Positions 60,455 through 64,000 of a DNA stretch of 64,000 nt are shown one piece after another (the stretch's first letter is position 1; the number at the start of each line of letters is the position of its first letter). Below the pieces are notes generated by a model. That model worked only from the letters and a program-made list of their open reading frames with translations, ran no database searches and was not told the DNA's origin. The stretch spans positions 1 through 64,000 of the forward strand of contig JAPSLB010000006.1 of NCBI GenBank assembly GCA_031181145.1. Reading direction: 5' to 3'. This DNA is from Microvirga sp. GTDB taxonomy: Bacteria > Pseudomonadota > Alphaproteobacteria > Rhizobiales > Beijerinckiaceae. A program made the position numbers and the translations under genes.

Positions 60455-61732
60455 TTAGGCCGGCGTCAGTCCCTTGGCCGCATCGAGCACCTTGAGGCGT
60501 TCCTTTTCCTTCGCCATGTACGCGCGCTGCGTGTCCGTGATGTAATCGCGCACGATGGGGGCGGCATCCCGCTTGCGGGCGAGTTGCATGTGGAAGACGA
60601 GCTGACTGCCGGTGGTGAACATCGTTTCGGCGCTGATGAGATAGAACTCAAACATCCGGCAGAAGCGCTCGTCATACATGGAGGCGATCTTCTCGCGGTT
60701 GGCTTCAAAACGCTTGTGCCAGTGATTGAGAGTCTTCGCATAATGCAGGCGCAGAAATTCAAGATCCGTCACCCATAAATTGTTCTGCTCCACCACAGGA
60801 AACACTTCCGATAGCGCCGGGGAATACGCGCCCGGGAAGATGTATTTCCGCAACCATGGGCTTGCTGTCCCAGGCGGGCTCATCTTGCCGATGGAATGCA
60901 GCACCATCAGGCCGTCGTCGTCGAGCAGCGCATTGATCTTGGCGAAGAACTCGCCGTAGTGGTGCACGCCCACGTGCTCGAACATACCGACCGAAACGAT
61001 ACGGTCGAAGCGCCTGTCCATCTTTCGATAGTCAAGCAGTTCGAAGCGTACGCGGTCGGACAGGCCGGCACGCCGTGCCTTTTCATTCGAGAGTTCGAAC
61101 TGCTCCTTGGAAAGCGTTACTCCGGTGACGTCCACATCCTCCATCGCCGCAAGATAAAGGGCGAGATCGCCCCAGCCGCTGCCGATGTCGAGGATCCTGA
61201 GCCCTGGCTTCAGCTGTAGTTTGGATGCGATCAGACGCAGCTTGTTCTGCTGAGCCTCTTCCAGAGTGTCGTCATCGTTGATGAAATAGGCGCAGGAGTA
61301 CTGCATGCCTTTGTCGAGGAAGAGCTTATAGAAGTCGTTTCCGAGATCGTAGTGATGCGCGACGTTCTGCTGCGCCTTGCCGACGGGGTTGGCTTGCTGA
61401 AACCGCTTAACCGTGCGGGAGATGCGCTTCAGCACGCTTTGCAGCGGATAGTTGGCCAAGGTCGAGCGGTTCTGGGAGAAGAGATTCAGGAAATCCCGCA
61501 AGGTGGACCCCTCCTCGAAGCTCATGCGGCCGTCCATGTAGGCCTCGCCCGCATGCAGTTCCGGATTGAGGAAGAGCTTGTGGTAGAGCGAGCGGTCCGT
61601 GAGCCGCATGGTGACGTTCAGGCCTGGCTGCGTGCCGCCGAAAATATGCACGCCGCCATCTGCATCGATCACCTTCAGGGTTCCCGTACGTACGAAGGAC
61701 TTCAGCATGTGGGACAAGGGGAACATGAGCAC
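60455..61732 (-). CDS. cfa: Cyclopropane-fatty-acyl-phospholipid synthase family protein
   Basis: NVAHHYDLGNDFYKLFLDKGMQYSCAYF, LDIGSGWGDLALYLA, VGMFEHVGVHHYGEFFAKI, YIFPGAYSPALSE. Confidence 0.92.
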   Translation of the reverse strand: MLMFPLSHMLKSFVRTGTLKVIDADGGVHIFGGTQPGLNVTMRLTDRSLYHKLFLNPELHAGEAYMDGRMSFEEGSTLRDFLNLFSQNRSTLANYPLQSVLKRISRTVKRFQQANPVGKAQQNVAHHYDLGNDFYKLFLDKGMQYSCAYFINDDDTLEEAQQNKLRLIASKLQLKPGLRILDIGSGWGDLALYLAAMEDVDVTGVTLSKEQFELSNEKARRAGLSDRVRFELLDYRKMDRRFDRIVSVGMFEHVGVHHYGEFFAKINALLDDDGLMVLHSIGKMSPPGTASPWLRKYIFPGAYSPALSEVFPVVEQNNLWVTDLEFLRLHYAKTLNHWHKRFEANREKIASMYDERFCRMFEFYLISAETMFTTGSQLVFHMQLARKRDAAPIVRDYITDTQRAYMAKEKERLKVLDAAKGLTPA

Positions 61733-61845
61733 CTCTATCGACCGTTTCTGTGCGACGCGAATGGTTCCATAGTTACTTGCCCGAGGCCAGAGGAGAAATG
61801 CAGATCGGAACTAGTCTAAAGTAAGGGTTACAAGACTTGAAATCG

Positions 61846-61870
61846 GGAACATCCGTGAATTGCTCTTGTT
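61846..61870 (+). promoter_or_regulatory. EcfG-like promoter (one mismatch) upstream of manganese catalase
   Basis: ggaac-atccgtgaattgctct(16)-tgtt, 63 bp before ATG 61934. Confidence 0.45.
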
Positions 61871-61933
61871 GGAAGGCTGACTCCTATGGGGGCTAGGAGA
61901 GCTGTCACACCCGATTCACACAGGAGCAAGCCT

Positions 61934-62815
61934 ATGTTCTTCCGTCAGCGGCAATTGGCCTATCAAGCCAAGCCCGAAAGGCCCGATCCTCTCTTCGCCA
62001 AGATGCTGCAGGAGCCCCTAGGCGGCCAGTGGGGCGAAATCAGCGTCATGATGACGTATCTCTTCCAAGGCTGGAATTGCCGCGGTCCGCAGAAGTACAA
62101 GGATATGATCATGGACATCGGGACCGAGGAAATCGGTCATGTGGAAATGCTCGCCACCATGATCGCACGCCTGCTCGAAACCTCACCCGTCGAGCAGCAG
62201 GAAGACATGGCGAAGAACTCCATCGTGGGAGCCGTAATGGGGGGCGCACGGGTGGAGGATGCCATCGTGGCAGGCATGAATCCGCAGCACATGATCGTTT
62301 CAGGCCTTGGTTCGCGGGCCGCCGACAGCATCGGAAATCCCTGGACGGCGAATTACATGATCGCAAGCGGAAACCTGCTCGCGGACTTCCGCTTCAATGT
62401 GACGGCGGAAAGCCAGGGCAGGCTCCAGGTGAGCCGCCTTTACAACATGACGAACGACACGGGTGTGCGCGACATGCTCTCCTACCTCATCGCGCGCGAC
62501 ACCATGCACCAGAATCAGTGGCTCGCAGCCATCAAGGAGCTGGAAGAAGACGGACTCGAGACGACCCCGGTGCCCTCGAGCTTCCCGCAGAGTCTCGAGA
62601 AGAGCGAAGTGGCCTATCAGTTCCTCAATCATTCTGAAGGCATGGAAAGTCAGGATGGACGCTGGGCGAGGGGGCCATCACCCGATGGAAAGGGCGAGTT
62701 CACCTATGTGGATCGTCCTCCGGCCTTTACCGAGGACGAAGGGCAGCTCAGCCAGGTCGATCCGCGCGTCTACGGCACGCCCGCCATGCCGGTCCCGCCG
62801 GCCGCTGCGGAGTAG
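61934..62815 (+). CDS. Manganese catalase
   Basis: MLQEPLGGQWGEISVMMTYLFQGWNCRGPQKYKDMIMDIGTEEIGHVEMLATMIARLL, YLIARDTMHQNQWLAAIKEL. Confidence 0.94.
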   Translation: MFFRQRQLAYQAKPERPDPLFAKMLQEPLGGQWGEISVMMTYLFQGWNCRGPQKYKDMIMDIGTEEIGHVEMLATMIARLLETSPVEQQEDMAKNSIVGAVMGGARVEDAIVAGMNPQHMIVSGLGSRAADSIGNPWTANYMIASGNLLADFRFNVTAESQGRLQVSRLYNMTNDTGVRDMLSYLIARDTMHQNQWLAAIKELEEDGLETTPVPSSFPQSLEKSEVAYQFLNHSEGMESQDGRWARGPSPDGKGEFTYVDRPPAFTEDEGQLSQVDPRVYGTPAMPVPPAAAE

Positions 62816-62850
62816 CCGGTCGTACCGGGGACATATTGTCTTCTCCCGTC

Positions 62851-62873
62851 ATGCCCGGGCTTGTCCCGGGCAT
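62851..62873. repeat. REP-like palindromic intergenic element
   Basis: ATGCCCGGG-cttgt-CCCGGGCAT inside cgtcatgcccgggcttgtcccgggcatccacg. Confidence 0.65.
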
Positions 62874-62953
62874 CCACGCCTTTGCACCGTCGCGGTTCTC
62901 ATGACAGGGGGCGCCGCAACAGGTGCGCCATGACGAGGTGCTTGGTCCAGACG

Positions 62954-64000
62954 CTATCTCAGAGCTTCCACGAAGCTGTCGAGCACCATCTTGCGCCCCG
63001 CCTTATCAAATTCGACGGTGAGCTTGTTTCCGTCCACGGCTTCAACGGTGCCTGGGCCGAATTTCGAATGAAGCACGCGCCCGCCCACTGCAAAGCCTGA
63101 ACTCCCGGTCGACTTCGCCACCAGTTCTCCCTCGATCATCAGCGGTCCGCGTCTGTCGCCTGAGCGGCGCGCGGAGTAGCCGCCATCGTCAGTGCCTGCG
63201 CGATGTGCCTGCGCGCGCTGCCAGCCGGGGGTCTGGTAGGACGAGCCGCTGAAAGGCTGCATCCGGTCGAAGCGCGAGCCGCCGCCATATCCGCCATAGG
63301 AGAAGTTAGCGGGCGCCTCCACGATCTCCACGTTCGCCTCCGGCAGGTCGTCGATGAAGCGGCTCGGCACGGTCGAGTTCCACAGACCGTGGATGCGCCG
63401 GTTCGAGGCGAAGTAGATCTTCGCACGCCGTCGCGCCCGGGTGAGGCCGACATGGGCCAAGCGACGCTCTTCCTCCAGGCCTGCGCGGCCGCTCTCGTCG
63501 AGCGCACGCTGATTTGGGAAGAGGCCTTCCTCCCAGCCCGGTAGAAAGACCGTGTCGAATTCGAGGCCCTTTGCTGCATGGAGCGTCATCAGGCTCACGC
63601 GCTCGGAGGTGTCACTCTCGTTCGCCTCCATCACGAGGGAGACATGTTCCAGGAAGCTCTGGAGGTCTGGGAACTCCTCCATGGAGCGCACCAGTTCCTT
63701 CAGGTTTTCAAGACGCCCTGCGGCATCGGCGGATTTCTCCTTCTGCCACATGTCGGTGTAGCCGGACTCCTCCAGTACCGTCTGCGCAACCTCCGACTGC
63801 GACAGGGTTTCGGAGAGCTTCGACCATCGCGAGAAGGAGATGAGAAGGTCGCGCAGGGTCGCGCGCGGCTTCGGCTTCAGCTCGTCGGTCTCAACGAGAA
63901 ATCGCGCAGCTTCCATGAGCGGCACGCGCGCGGCGCGCGCGTGGTTGTGCAGCACCTGGATCGTCGCGTCGCCCAGGCCACGCTTCGGAACATTGACGAT
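62954..64000 (-). CDS. UvrD/PcrA-type ATP-dependent DNA helicase, C-terminal part (truncated by window edge)
   Basis: Minus strand from window end reads IVNVPKRGLGDATIQVLHNHARA; then VSLMTLHAAKGLEFDTVFLPGWEEGLFPNQRAL, EEERRLAHVGLTRARRRAKIYFA. Confidence 0.94.
   Translation of the reverse strand: MVNVPKRGLGDATIQVLHNHARAARVPLMEAARFLVETDELKPKPRATLRDLLISFSRWSKLSETLSQSEVAQTVLEESGYTDMWQKEKSADAAGRLENLKELVRSMEEFPDLQSFLEHVSLVMEANESDTSERVSLMTLHAAKGLEFDTVFLPGWEEGLFPNQRALDESGRAGLEEERRLAHVGLTRARRRAKIYFASNRRIHGLWNSTVPSRFIDDLPEANVEIVEAPANFSYGGYGGGSRFDRMQPFSGSSYQTPGWQRAQAHRAGTDDGGYSARRSGDRRGPLMIEGELVAKSTGSSGFAVGGRVLHSKFGPGTVEAVDGNKLTVEFDKAGRKMVLDSFVEALR

Noticed and set aside
61805-61830. Another GGAAC upstream of Mn catalase as an EcfG promoter
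   Set aside because: Followed by ttac at N16, not CGTT; the downstream site at 61846 is a better match

Overview
GC-rich alphaproteobacterial chromosomal window. Gene content, order and protein style suggest Hyphomicrobiales/Rhizobiales, perhaps near Methylobacteriaceae/Microvirga; that taxonomy is inference. Left part: a sugar ABC transporter with nanE, msrPQ followed directly by modABC, two peptidases flanking an orphan double-ATPase ABC protein, an erythromycin-esterase-family gene, ettA, amn (AMP nucleosidase), and a methionine block (ArsR-methyltransferase fusion, metF, metH). Middle: RNase P RNA followed by an almost complete dcw cell-wall/division cluster (mraZ-rsmH-ftsL-ftsI-murE-murF-mraY-murD-ftsW-murG-murC-murB-ddl-ftsQ-ftsA-ftsZ), then lpxC-bamD-recN-ligA. 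Right part: AraC/azlCD, aminopeptidase P, two very small proteins, prmA, an SDR, cfa, manganese catalase and a partial UvrD/PcrA helicase. No CRISPR array, prophage, transposase or tRNA was recognised. The most interesting signals are non-coding: (1) a multi-helix structured RNA candidate with a sequesterable Shine-Dalgarno just upstream of an uncharacterised 107-aa protein (51142-51357); (2) mutually exclusive leader hairpins, one occluding the GTG start, upstream of amn (17013-17094); (3) two perfect and three near-perfect EcfG-type GGAAC-N16/17-CGTT promoters that would make a general-stress regulon; (4) a 10-bp-periodic MraZ operator; (5) a palindromic operator for the ArsR-methyltransferase regulator; (6) a TTAA-N7-TTAA CtrA-like box between ftsZ and lpxC; (7) a 34-aa small ORF missing from the ORF track. 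All were read by eye; no search or folding program was run.
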